Positions 45,022-56,610 of a stretch of DNA of 64,000 bases are shown here, in pieces. Both the position numbers and the translations under genes were made by a program. Location: the NCBI GenBank assembly GCA_003255025.1, contig QANY01007449.1:310001-374000 (forward strand). Reading direction: 5' to 3'. The notes beneath the pieces were generated by a model. It saw only the letters and a program-made list of their open reading frames with translations, was not told the DNA's origin and did no database searches. This DNA comes from Datisca glomerata. Its lineage: Eukaryota > Streptophyta > Magnoliopsida > Cucurbitales > Datiscaceae. The first letter of the stretch is position 1. Every line of letters starts with the position of its first letter.

Positions 45022-47720
45022 ATGGACGACTGCGACTCTCCGTCAGAAGGCCGCTGCCACGGACAGGGCACCGACTCGATTCCCGACGCCAGCGAAGACA
45101 TCGTTACGTCTACCCCCCATGGGGTAGTGTCGTCTTCGGCTGTCCTTCGCGCCTTACAGCTCATCCAATCGGACGGCCTCGATTCAAAGGTCCAGGGAGC
45201 TTGTGAAATCCGCCGGCTCACCAAAACATCTCAGAAGTGTCGCCGCCAGCTCTCCGAGTCAATTCCCGAACTCGTCTCCTTGCTCCTCCGAGTCGACTTG
45301 CTTGAGTCCCACCACGAGGCCGCTCTCCTCGCCCTTCTCAACCTCGCCGTCAAAGACGAAAAGTAATTGGCTTCTTTCTTTTGTCTCTTTACTGCCACTT
45401 TTTTCGTTTTTCTAATGAAATTGTAACAACTTATTTTACATTCGAAATATTATTGTATTTTTTTGTTGTATGCCTGATGGCTCAAACATTTCGTCATCTG
45501 ACTCAAAGAAGAACTACCAAACAAGAAAATTGAATAAATAATAAAAATCTTTAGATATTACATTTTTTATAAGTGTGAGAGAGAGATGAATTAATAGAAA
45601 ACTATAACTAATTAAGTTTATGGATTATCATAATATATGCTATATGCTAGTGGGTTTATAGTTTATTATGGCTTGGAATTTTTGTTGTGGGCATTATAGA
45701 GAATTGGGTGCTTATATTGCTGAAGTCTTTAGGTTGGTTTCCTTTACCTGATCATGTTCCTACTTTTTCCTTCGACTTCATCATTTTAGGGATTTGGGTT
45801 CTGATTGGACATCATAGTATTGCGTTCGGAAAAGAAAAAATACATTTGTTTTTGTTTGAAACGACTCTGCAGCCTAAAATGGTCTTTTGTGAGGGTGAGG
45901 CATACAATTTCATACTTGCAGATGTGTGAACCTAACCTGAAAAATGTTTAAAGGGGTTGCATATATTTATCCAGCTTGAAGAGGGAGGGATAGGACTTAA
46001 AAAGAGGGATGGAGGGAGGGAGGTAATTTGTTAAATTACCACTAATTCCAAAAGCTTAAGCCATTGGGTTAAGACGAATTCATATAAATGAATTAATTCT
46101 CAATTATACGTCTAGATGATGCAACTTTAATTTTGGAAATTGAAATTTGTTTCTCTACCTTATATGCGATCTTTAGGAGAGAGGTGTCTCACATTTGGTC
46201 AAGTTTTTGTGATTGAAATCCATTTCTCTACATTATATGTAATCTTTAGGTTAAAGTGAAACCCATATTGGAAATATGTAGTTGGTGAAACGGAATTGAA
46301 GTTATTAGCATAATCCATCTATTTGGAGTTTAAAAGCCAAGTGTATTGGGGCTTACTGATAAAAGGAATGTATCAGGCCATAAACAGCCATTTTAATGTT
46401 GATGTATGGTGAAACTCTTAACCTGATTATCAGGTTGGCATTAGACTAACCAAGCTTCTCGTGCGTAGCTGTTTGAATACCCAGAAACCATTTTGCTGGC
46501 ATGTTAGAAGTTAATTTCGTATGGACCAATCTTCTGCATTTCTGAATCTTTTTTCGAAAGGTATAATAACTTATGGGTGAAGGGATATGATATCAAGATT
46601 TCACATATAAGCTGAAGGGTATATCTTCTGGTTACATTAGTTTAATATTAGATGCAGAGGCATCTCCAATTTATTGAGGTATTTATTTCTAGATCTTGTT
46701 TGCAACAGATTAGAAATCAATATTAGTGCCATTGCTAATGTATAAGACGCATAACACTAAGTTTAGCGGTATATTTAGTGTTGAACTTGCTGGTAAAATA
46801 TAAACAGTGTGAATGCGTGGTTAGTGCTCATTTCAGATTCTGATTTCTTCATATCTAGCAGGAATAAGATCCAGATAGTGGAAGCTGGTGCCTTAGGACC
46901 AATAATCAGATATCTTGAATCAGAGAGTCTAAACCTACAGGAGAATGCAACTGCTTCATTACTCACTCTTTCTGCTTCGGCCATCAACAAGCCGATTATA
47001 AGTGCTGCTGGGGCTATTCCCCTCCTCGTCGAAATCCTTAGATATGGAAGCTCACAAGCCAAGGCTGATGCTGTAATGGCTCTTTCTAATCTCTCAACAC
47101 ATCTAGATAATCTTATAATCATTCTAGAATCCAAGCCAATCTCTCCGATAGTTAATCTGCTGAAAATGTGTAAAAAATCTTCCAAGACAGCTGAAAAGTG
47201 TTGTTCATTGATAGAAGCTTTAATGGGTTTTGAAGAAGGCAGAACCGCGTTGACATCTGAAGAAGGTGGAGTGTTTTCTGTCGTTGAAGTGCTCGAGAAC
47301 GGCTCTCTCCAAAGTCGGGAGCACGCTGTTGGGGCTTTACTAACAATGTGTCAAAGTGATAGGTGTAAATATAGAGAACCAATACTGAGAGAAGGAGTAA
47401 TTCCCGGACTTCTTGAGCTCACCGTTCAAGGAACGCCCAAGTCTCAGTTAAAAGCACAGACGCTCCTGCGGTTATTACGGAACTCACCATATCCGAGATC
47501 AGAACTTCAACCAGACACTCTGGAGAATATTGTGTGTACCATCATCTCTCAGATCGATGGGAAAGATGATTCATCTGGTAAAGCAAAGAAGATGCTAGCT
47601 GAGATGGTGCAAGTTAGCATGGAGCAGAGCTTGAGACATTTACAGCAAAGGGCTCTGGTATGCACACCTACGGCTGATTTACCTATTAGTAGTTGCGCTT
47701 CTGAAGTTTCTTTGAAGTAA
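45022..47720 (+). CDS. ARM-repeat protein, U-box 4-like (two exons)
   Basis: Exons 45022-45362 and 46862-47720 join in phase (aa + g gives Lys, then NKIQIVEAGALGPI), for 399 residues. Splice sites are gaaaa|gtaatt and tagcag|gaat. The first ~45 residues are acidic and Ser-rich; the rest is Armadillo repeats (about residues 50-360), including EAGALGPIIRYLES, AAGAIPLLVEILRYGS and REGVIPGLLELTVQGT. It matches the plant ARM family annotated as U-box domain-containing protein 4-like, although no U-box is present. Such repeats bind partner proteins; its partner is unknown. An in-frame extension upstream to GTG 44743 is leader, not protein. The frame is intact. Confidence 0.92.
45363..46861 (+). other. 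Intron 1 of the ARM-repeat gene
   Basis: 1499 bases, GT...AG, AT-rich with stops in all plus frames. An open frame at 45687-45929 inside it has no domain. Confidence 0.9.
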
Positions 47721-47886
47721 CCATTTTTTTAGTCTGTAATCATTTTTTTCCTGTTTGAGTTGGTGTTTGTGAGATATACTGTTCCATAATATAAAATAGG
47801 AAAGACAGAATAAGATACTAGAGTCAAGACTGAAGCATGCCAGTCCAGGCCTGTTGTGGTAGTGTCGGGCGACTGGTAAACAATAT

Positions 47887-47892
47887 AATAAA
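47887..47892 (+). terminator. Poly(A) signal of the ARM-repeat gene
   Basis: aataaa lies 167 bases after the stop codon, followed by a T-rich stretch at 47920-47935. Confidence 0.5.
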
Positions 47893-50800
47893 CTTGAAAT
47901 GTATGAGGATGATATTAGAGTTTCTTTTTTTTGTTTGTAAAGTAACTGTTGTGATATTGATACAAAAAAAGTGAGTTTTTCATGTCCATATGCTATCTGT
48001 TTGCTGAGGTGAGTCCATTCAGATTTCAGATTCCCGATTGCTTATATTGAATGGTTAGTATTTGTTTGAATTTTTTTCCTTCCCTTGAAAGCCGAAGGTG
48101 TCACGGGAGTAACATGACCAGTAGTTTGAGCCAAAGATTTTAAGAATAACTAGTCAATGACGCAGCTATATCGACTAACCAATGTTTTAGTGTAAAGTTC
48201 AGTTGCCAGTTAATCTTATGCAGCAGTTTCTTTTCTTCCAATTCTCTAAAAACATAAATGTCCTCTTACATTCTAAACTGAAATGCATTCTTTTCATATA
48301 TGTTACTTGAAGATATGTTTATGTTTTCTCTAATTTATTAGGAAATTAAGATATTGGTAGGGACTGGAGGCCAGCAGATTTGTTTTTCTTCTCCTATTTC
48401 ATCACCATTTTGTTTGTGAGCTCGCAAATTGTGAATATGGATGGGTGGAGTATGGGTTTGGATTCTCGGCAGTTGAGGTTGCTAACTGCCAAGAATTTGG
48501 CTATTTAGGCTATCCGATTAGACGGCATAGATCGGGCCAACTAAAAATACAGAACAAAGCAAAAAAATGTGTTTTTTTTTTCATTTTTTTGATCAGATTA
48601 TATAAAATTAAGTTGATTGGCCTAAAGTCACTCTCAGTCTGGCCTTTGATGAGTTTTAGGTTTGTTTTCATTGATTCTGAAAGAGTCGGTGTCTTGACTA
48701 TTTCTCTTGGCTTTTCTTTATTGAAGTATTTATGAGAAAATGATTGTGTAATTCCTCAACAAAGAACAAGTTTATGAAAGGAGTGGTCAAGGACGTAGCA
48801 CAACGATAACCAATCTTTTTCTTTAAAAACGTGATATCAAGTTCATATATATCTATATATAGACACACATACATATATATATATGCATGCGTGCGCACAT
48901 ATCTATGTATATGCATTGAGACTTTCTTGTGCGTGAGAACTAACTCAATGATTCATAATCATCTCTTAATAACAAAGCTGATTGCATATAACTACTACTC
49001 TATAAATTTTAAACTACAAATCAATGAACTAGAAATCAAAAAGTTTAACACTGGATTTACAGGAGTGTGGAAGGAACTCATTTCAAAATGCTGCTTTCAT
49101 CTTTACTTTTTACTGCTATTGAGTTGCAGCTACATCTAACTGAATTTCCCCTTCTTCTGGTAGGAAACTTACATGCTTCTGCAATTTTAGAAGATTAAAC
49201 AAAACTTAATTAAAATAATCTTAAGAAAGCCGCACATTCTGTTGCCTCTAAAGACAAAATGACTCATAAATAAGCATCTACAGTCTGCACGCACACCCGC
49301 CCACGAGATTGTGTGTTGGAAACGATAGATATTAGACACATCGACTCCCCGTAAAATTGTTACTTTGTCAAATAAAGCTACAAATTGGAATTTATTGGTA
49401 AACTAATGCTATTATATTCGAACCCCCTTCCTTTCACTAACTGCAACACAAGGAAGACACCTAACGGCACTCAGATTGATAAGGAATTAGTAGACTGTAA
49501 TCATACAATAATTTCTATAAAAACGGAATAGAACTGTGATCAAACCCTCAAGAGTCAATTTTAGGTGTACCAAATAAAGTATTTGTTGATTTGCAGATTG
49601 AAAAAAATATGGACATAAAGGAAGAAAAATATTGTTTTTTTTTAAATCATAAATCAAAGATTTCTTGAGTGTGGGTCTCACTGATATTTTTATGCAAATA
49701 CATAAAAGGAAAAAAAAGAGAGAAAAGAAAATGGTGGTTGGGTTTGAATCATTTGATCTACTGTACGTACTCTTGGAGTACCAAATATGTAGTAGTCCTC
49801 CATAGTATATACATACACAAATTTTAAAAAAAAAATTCTATCTTCAAAATCTGAATAAAATAAAATATTTTAAGACACGTGTCAATTAATGATATGAATA
49901 AGTACTGAATATGTTATCTTACCTTCGATATTCCCTTAATTATTAACTGGATATTATGTTTTACAAATTTACAAATGAATAAAAAATAACAATTTAAAAG
50001 TAATATTAATTTCATCATGTTTAGTTACCTATAAACCTCATTTTGAAATATCAACTTTATTATTTTTGGTATTAGAAAATTTAGCTATGAGAGAGCAATA
50101 AAGTAATAACATAATTATAAGAATATAATCACAAAAAAGAGTTAAATATTTGAAAATAAAAGTCCTTGGCTGAAAGGAATAATTAAATTGAATGAAACCC
50201 TTTATTTTTATTAAAACGAAATCTCCATTAATTAATGATACATTGTTATTGTGTTTAGTAATAGCAAAATATATTGTGTGTTCAAGTTAAACCGTTACGG
50301 CCTTACCAATTTTAGATGATGATAAGAAAAAGACATCGATAATGGTATAATAGATTAAATTAGTGATGGCTGAAAAGAAGTTTAAAAATTCCAAGCCTAA
50401 TCATATTAATATATTAATGCCTAATAATATTTTTTTCAAAAAGTCAAAATTAGGGTCCTCCGCCACTCATTAGGCCGGTTTAATTAGTAGCTACGTCATT
50501 TTCTTTCTTTTTCCTTCCACTTTATTATCTTCTCTAAAATCATAATTATATTTTTCAACATTAAAAATGGACATACCAATCGGATGAAATCTATTAAAAA
50601 ATAAAAAAATTAAATTTAAAAATTAATATTTTAATATAAAAATAATTAGATAAGATGAAATCTATTCACATTTTATATTATCATTTTCTTGTAATTTTGT
50701 TATTCAATTCAACTTCGTTAAAAAGTTACATTCGTTACTTAATCCACGTGCGGTAAAATTCAAGGTTTTGGCATTTTATAAAATGAGATGTTGGTCTCAA

Positions 50801-50989
50801 ATTTAAGTTCAAAACTTAGTTATTTTCTTTCTTTTATAAAGTTAAATATTTTTTAATTGTATGTATCAATTCAGCTTATCTATTTACCATAAATTTGAGT
50901 TGGTGAGAAGATTTACTCGGCCGTTTTAAAAGTGTAAGTACTTAATCTATTAAACAAAAACTAATAGTCATATTGTTGACACTAATTAA
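47893..50989. other. Intergenic, AT-rich
   Basis: No convincing gene. Frames at 48445-48735 and 48831-49139 lack domains, and the second runs through an AT microsatellite (48846-48885). The last part is the 3' flank of the PADRE gene. Confidence 0.6.
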
Positions 50990-51667
50990 TTAAGATGAAA
51001 AATAAAAATGGAAATAATTACCTAAAAAAGAAAAAAAAAAGCAAGTTGGAAGAAAACACACCTCACGCCCTTTAACATTATCTCTAAGGCCACGGAGACT
51101 CGGCCTAAACCGCTCCTCCACAGCGTCGCCGCCACGGTCACCGCCGTGACCTCCACCACTTTCCATGTAAAGATTCATAATCTTCTCCGCCACATCAACC
51201 TCATCTTTCCCTTCCTCAACCAATCTAGCAACTTGGGCCCTCGGCAGCCTCATTTTAACCTGCAAGGGGCCACTATTACTCAACCGACTCCCACCGACGC
51301 CGCCCATATCCGACAACGGTCTAACCATGGCAAGGTCAGAAATCGATCTTCGAGACAACATCAAGAATTCAAGACGGTCCTTAGCACTTGTGTGCACACC
51401 TGATCGTACCCTCCGAGGGGTTCTTTCCTCTTCTGGAAACTTGGGCAGTTGGAGAAGAAAGTAAATTTTCTTAGGCTTAAGGTCTATTTGTGGCTCTAAT
51501 GGCGTAGCCCTTATCCCAAAATGCTTAACAGCTTGTGAATCTAACAAAACATGACCAGGGTAATCTTTGATTACATCCCATACTCTAATAGGTGTCTTTA
51601 CTTTGAATGTTTCTCCATCTATTTTCATTACCTTTGCTCTTTTTCTTCCTCCTATACTATTACCCAT
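50990..51667 (-). CDS. PADRE/DUF4228 family protein
   Basis: A single exon of 225 residues. It starts MGNSIGG, an N-myristoylation-type start, then RKRAKVMKIDGETFKVKTP and VKDYPGHVLLDS-like words (here VIKDYPGHVLLDSQAVKHFG). These, with LKPKKIYFLLQLPKFPEE, are hallmarks of the plant PADRE (DUF4228) domain. A disordered middle follows, then a Gly-rich stretch, and RFRPSLRGLRDNVKGREVCFLPT near the end, the usual C-terminal PADRE motif. Family members respond to pathogens and abiotic stress; the molecular role is unknown. After FLPT the frame runs on for about 17 Phe-rich residues, which is unusual. A lost stop or unseen intron is possible. Confidence 0.88.
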   Translation of the reverse strand: MGNSIGGRKRAKVMKIDGETFKVKTPIRVWDVIKDYPGHVLLDSQAVKHFGIRATPLEPQIDLKPKKIYFLLQLPKFPEEERTPRRVRSGVHTSAKDRLEFLMLSRRSISDLAMVRPLSDMGGVGGSRLSNSGPLQVKMRLPRAQVARLVEEGKDEVDVAEKIMNLYMESGGGHGGDRGGDAVEERFRPSLRGLRDNVKGREVCFLPTCFFFSFLGNYFHFYFSS

Positions 51668-53064
51668 CTCTCTCTTCTTTCTCTCTCTAAAAATCTGATC
51701 TTTTTTTAAAAAGATGGTTGCTTTGTGATCTCACAAATGAGGTTTTTTATATGAGTTTTGGTTGGGGAAGTTTTAATTCGTTTTTGTATTGTTTTTGGGG
51801 ATGGGGGTGAGCGAGTTAGGGGGCTAATAGTGGTTGACAATATCAAATTTGAAATTGACAGTGTGAATTTGGGAAAAATCTAGTAAGATTCCTATTTGAT
51901 GACTTTTTCGTTTGAATATTGGAAAAATTAATCATGGATTAATAATAGGTTTTTAATCATGTAGTTACTCTTTTATGAAAAAAGTTCCCCTCCTTATCCC
52001 AATGGAAGGGGATCTATTGGGATAATATAGATCGCCTTTGTTAAAATGAATGGTTAAGATCACATTGACATAAAAATTCAAGTGGAAAGATATTTTTTTT
52101 ACTTTTTTACTTTTTTTGGTTTATCTTTTTGCTAAGATAAATCTAGATCGTCTATTTTTATAATAGACTAATCAGATTTAACATGATTCTCTCTTAGTCA
52201 TGAAACACGAGAAAATATTGATCCCTCTTTTGTAAGTGCTTATATGATCATTTATATATATCTTCTAGAGTAAAAAAAATGACAAAAGTATATTTGGATA
52301 GACCTACCCCGTATATCTACAGTGGATGATCACGATTTTTTCAGTTTAGGTTCAACAGACAAAATTGTTATTTTCTAAGAGAAATACTTTATTTTATAAG
52401 CTTTTGTGTTGATGAATCTCTTTTTGGTAAAAGTTATAAATTGTATGAGAATTGAATTATATCATGACTAAAATCCACGACCTTAAGGTATGACTGTAGT
52501 TGTTGACTACTGTGTAAATTAATCTTATTATATTAATTAGAATAGTAAAGAGCTTTTATACTACAAGTACATTTGACGTACCAACGACAATACATTTGAG
52601 TTAACTTACTGTTTAACATGTTTGAAGCATTTTCCCTATATATTAGAGTAATGTTACACGTGTTTGAGATGTCTTACATTATTATACTGCTTTGTATCGT
52701 AGACTTTTCCTACAATACTAGTGAGATTTTTCTTTTCCACATTAGGAAAATAAGTAAAATTTTAAATAGAATAATTATAGACTGACGAAGTAATTGAGTA
52801 AGTTTTAAATGACCAAGTGAAGTATCATTCATTTATAACTTGACATTTTAAAATATTTTAATGGGTGTGAAATTAACACTAATTTATAAATAATTGACTC
52901 TTTTAAAAACTAGATCATTTAAAAATTTGTCAACTACTTGTCATTGAAAAATTACCCTTTTAAATATGAAAAATGAATAGAGGATTGTTAATAGTCCAAA
53001 AATGACAACTTTCTCCTACTATTTTAGTTTTTCTTACTAACACAATCAAGAATTAAGATTATGG
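51668..53064. other. PADRE gene upstream and intergenic
   Basis: A minus-strand TATA-like word (catataaaaaac) lies at about 51742-51755, 80 bases upstream of the start codon. The remainder is AT-rich, with a foldback element at 52770-52955. No other gene is seen. Confidence 0.5.
52770..52955. mobile_element. Foldback MITE, family 2 (copy 3)
   Basis: The left arm (gacgaagtaattgagtaagttttaaatgacc...ttcatttata) and the complement of the right arm (tttataaataattgactc...ttaaaaatttgtcaactactt) match imperfectly. Same plan as 44447-44605. Confidence 0.4.
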
Positions 53065-53359
53065 TTAATATCATAGGACCCCTACACTTTACATCAAAAT
53101 TAACTTACCCCATAAATTAAATTTCCTTCTTATTTGGTCTTTCAACTTTCTTGATCCATCAATCTACCCCCTTGACCATTAAATTATCACATGAATGGGA
53201 CCTGCCTATTTTTTCTCCAATTTTATCAATTTCTTCAATCTTATAAGTTACCAATCTCTCATATTTTTTCATCCAAAAATCAGCCACAAATTACATCTCG
53301 CTTTTCACGGATTTGTCAAAATTTTGGCAACGGTTCGGGTTTAGTCTCATGCAGATTCG

Positions 53360-54012
53360 ATTTCAGTTTTATCAATCATATTTATCTTTCTCCTTCATAA
53401 TAAATGTTACTATTTTTTTTAAACTCGAACCATTATTATTTTTTTAAACTCGAACCACTGCTATATTTTCTAAACCTGAACCGTTGATATATTTTATCAA
53501 TCATATTTATCTTTATTCAGCATAAATAAATGTTGCTATTTTTTCTAAACCCGAACTGTTGTTATTTTTCTAAACCCCAACCATTACTATTTTTTTCTAA
53601 TCTGAACCGTTCATAATTTTTATCAATCATATTTATTTTTCCCATTCATGAATAAATGTTGTTATTTTTTTTCTAAACTCGAACCGTTACTATTTTTCTA
53701 AATCAGAATCATTACTATTTTTTCTAAACTCAAAACATTGTTATTTTTTATCAATCATATATATTTTTTCCACATGAATAAACTTGATATTTTTTCTAAA
53801 CCCGAATCGTTGCTATTTTTTATCAATCATATTTTGTTTTCTCCTATATGAATAAATGTTGCTATTTTTTCTAAACCTGAACCGTTGTAATTTTTTCTAA
53901 ACTTGAACAATTGCTATTTTTTATCAATCACATTTATTTTTCTCTAGAATGAATAAATGTTGTTATTTTTTTAAACCCGAATCATTGCTATTTTTTCTAA
54001 ACCCGAACATCG
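53360..54012 (+). repeat. Two-level tandem array in front of the GRF exon
   Basis: A 26-bp subunit (ctattttttctaaacccgaa, then ccgttg) repeats one to four times. It is followed by a longer spacer (ttatcaatcatatttatttt, then a ctcc/aataaatgttg part). This composite repeats about six times. An inverted copy of the subunit core (caacggttcgggttta) stands at 53328-53343, just before the array. Confidence 0.85.
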
Positions 54013-54014
54013 AA

Positions 54015-54420
54015 TATGCTACTACGGTATCCATGCAGAACTGAAGACCTCTTGTACTAATTTGAACCCGGGAAGAAGATTTTATGCATGTTCAAAAAAG
54101 GGTAATTTTTAACAATTTTGTGTTTAAAATTTTTAACCTTAATTTTGTTGTTAAATTTATAACAATTTTCTCGTTGATAATTAGTTCTTAATTTTGTTGA
54201 TTTTTTCTTGCAGAACAATGGAGAATGTAGGTTTTTTATGTGGTTCGACCCACCCATGTGTGAGAAAGCAAAAAATATTATCCTCGGATTATTAAGAGGA
54301 TGACCCGACTTGAGCATGAAAATAAAATATTACAATCCAACATTAAGAAGTTGATGATGTGCATATGCTTGTTGTTGATATTTATTTATTTCAAATTTTA
54401 AGGGTATTTGTATTGTAGTT
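54015..54420 (+). pseudogene. GRF-type zinc-finger protein, MULE-associated, frameshifted
   Basis: Exon a (about 54017-54101) reads CYYG, then SCTNLNPGRRFYACSKK. After a likely intron (gtaatttt...ttgcag, about 54102-54213), exon b reads NNGECRFFMWFDPPMCEKA, completing the GRF zinc finger (Cys pairs plus the Gly-Arg-Arg-Phe core). Next come a short coiled coil and a hydrophobic tail (MMCICLLLIFIYF) ending near 54400. One base is missing at about 54297, shifting the frame at LLRG/RMTRLE, and the exon junction is also one base out. GRF fingers bind nucleic acid; in plants this finger-coiled-coil-TM form is often linked to MULEs. The start codon is not identified. Confidence 0.65.
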
Positions 54421-54599
54421 ATGCTCATTTTGGTTAGGTTATGTTGTTGATGATGTTTGTTAAGCTTATTTTGGATTAGGTTTTGTTATTGATGATGTTT
54501 GTGTACTTCAAGTTAAGGTATTTTGATTGATGACAAGTCTAAAAGAGTAGTTCCAATATATGTCCATTTGTGCCATTAAATTCCTTTTCATTTCATATT

Positions 54600-54890
54600 G
54601 GTAATGCCAAAATACATCCATCCACAAAATACATAATCATCCTTCACTATCTCAAACTACATAATCATCCACAAAATATCCATAAAATACATAATCATCT
54701 TTCAAAATATCCACATAATCATCCATAAATCATCAACATATCCACAAACTACATCATGCACAAAAATATCCACAAAATACACAATCATCCTTCAAAATAT
54801 CCACATAATCACCCATAAAATATCTACACACCTAATCTACCAGAACTTGTGAAGTCAAATCTGCCATAACTTGTGAAGCTGAATCTGCCA
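54600..54890. repeat. Degenerate tandem repeats in MULE centre
   Basis: Repeats of about 30 bp (atccacataatcatccataaa type) at 54600-54835 are followed by three copies of aacttgtgaagtcaaatctgcc-type units (54840-54905). Confidence 0.6.
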
Positions 54891-54959
54891 CTGAATGTGA
54901 AGCCTACAATTAAACATAACATAATTAAACATTATAATTTAACTAATAGAACATAATTA

Positions 54960-55750
54960 ACTGTATTAACTATTTTTGTACCTTTCTCCTGTTACATGTC
55001 CGTTTATTGTGACTCAATTCACCACATTGTTTGCATTTCATTACTACACCAGCCATGGATTTACTATTATACATTGCAGCGGGTCTGGGAGGTTCACCAG
55101 CCTCCCATATCCTCATTTTTTAGGTCTCCCAGGCTGTTTGTGGTAAGTATGAAGAATAAGTGGTGGTCTAGAAGATTTGGACCACAATTCTGAACTGGTC
55201 GTAGGGCTAATAACAGGCCTATGTGTCTTCAAATATGCCTATTTCGTATAACAACTATCCACATAGGCAAGATGATCATCAATTTTGTAGTTTATGACAT
55301 GAGAGCATGGAATGTCAGTGAAATCCCATTTCCTACAAGTACAATTATTTGACTCCAAGTCACTACACTAACTGGCCCAGTAGCATGAATCACTTCAAAT
55401 TTCCCTTCTCACATCCATATGGGTGGGCAAAAGGCACTATCTGATTTATTCTTTTCAACTATTGCACATGCTTTTGGAGACACGTTATAACTCCACTTAG
55501 AAACACTCTATCTTTTCTTCGACATTCGAATCATCAGATATAACCTAATTTTTTCAAGCATAGTAAGGATAGGTCTATCCCTAGCTTCCAAAATTACAGC
55601 ATTAAAAGACTCACAAATGTTGTTTGACAGCATATCACACTTGACAAAGGTCTGAAAGTGAGACCTAGTTCATGAAGCACGAGGTTTTGCAGACAACCAT
55701 TCATAAGCCCCTAAATGTTCTTACTTGAGCTTCTCCATTTCAGACAAGAA
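54960..55750 (-). pseudogene. MULE (MuDR-type) transposase, C-terminal remnant
   Basis: The minus strand, read from 55750 down, gives KCDMLSNNICESFNAVILEA, then RDRPILTMLEKIRLYLMIRM. Next is a SWIM zinc finger (CTCRKWDFTDIPCSHVI, about 55345-55290), then YVDSCYTK, a stop, YLKTHRPVISP, and a zinc knuckle (CKQCGELSHNKRTC, about 55040-54995). These blocks are in the normal order for the C-terminal half of plant MULE transposases, which move the element. The catalytic N-terminal half is not found and stops and frameshifts interrupt the rest. Confidence 0.75.
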
Positions 55751-56610
55751 CTAAACTATTGTTGTACTCCTAGCACAGCTCCACAATCATAGAAATTACC
55801 AACAACCAGATTAACAATAATCACATAAATTACCATCATTAATTCAAATCAGATTCAAAACCCTAACACCAGATTGTACGTATTTGGAACCCTAAAACTA
55901 GATTGTAATTCAAAACCCTAAAGACAGATTGTAAATTAGCAAAATTGTATATCAACATGCAAACTCTAAACCAGACTACACATCCCCAGATAAATCAGTA
56001 AAAAACTAGGGACCACTCTTAAGAAAATAGTATAAAAATTGTGGTCCCTAATGCTTTTGTAAAAAAATAACTTTTAAAATTTGTTGTTTTTCTAAAATCT
56101 TCGAGTATATAAGTAGAGAAAAAAAACTCACTTTCAGTGGTTTGCCTTCGAGCTTCTAGATCTTCACTGTGTCCTTCACTGCCTCGTCCACAGCCTCTAC
56201 CTCGTCCTCGTCCACGGGCTCTCCTACCTCCTCTTATTCGCACCATCGATGAATGCGATTAAACTGAAGAGATGAAACTGAGAAGACGATGGTAGACGAT
56301 TAAACTGCGGAGAGGAGATAAAATGAAGACGGGATGATAATGGGATTTCGAAGGGCTTTTGATAGGGTAGGTAGATGTGTGGCCGTTGATGACTTACACG
56401 TGACAATGGGGTGTAAATTTACATCATTACCCATTAAGACATGCTCGTAATTTACGTGTGTGTTGACTTTCGTTATATTATTAACGGAAGTAATGAGAGT
56501 GCGTTTTGATGAAAAAATGATAAGTAAGGGTGTATTTTGAATGATTTTAAAGATAATGAGATATTTTGATATAGTGACCAAAGATCCGGAGTTTATTGTA
56601 ATTAACTCTA

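Larger units (their letters stand above)
53065..56610. mobile_element. Decayed MULE with GRF zinc-finger gene and transposase tail
   Basis: A GRF-type zinc-finger gene (plus strand, left) and the C-terminal part of a MuDR-type transposase (minus strand, right) converge, a pairing seen in plant MULEs. The left edge (ggttaatatcataggacccc at about 53064) and the complement of the right edge (gttaattacaataaactccg at about 56600) are only loosely alike, so terminal inverted repeats are not proven and boundaries are approximate. The transposase catalytic DDE region is missing. Confidence 0.6.

Noticed and set aside
44841..45224. 127-codon minus-strand frame
   Set aside because: It is antisense to exon 1 of the ARM gene and the CT tract, with no domain.
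46775..47185. 136-codon minus-strand frame
   Set aside because: It is the shadow of ARM gene exon 2.
54057..54317. 86-codon minus-strand frame
   Set aside because: It lies opposite the GRF zinc-finger exons, whose motifs read clearly on the plus strand.
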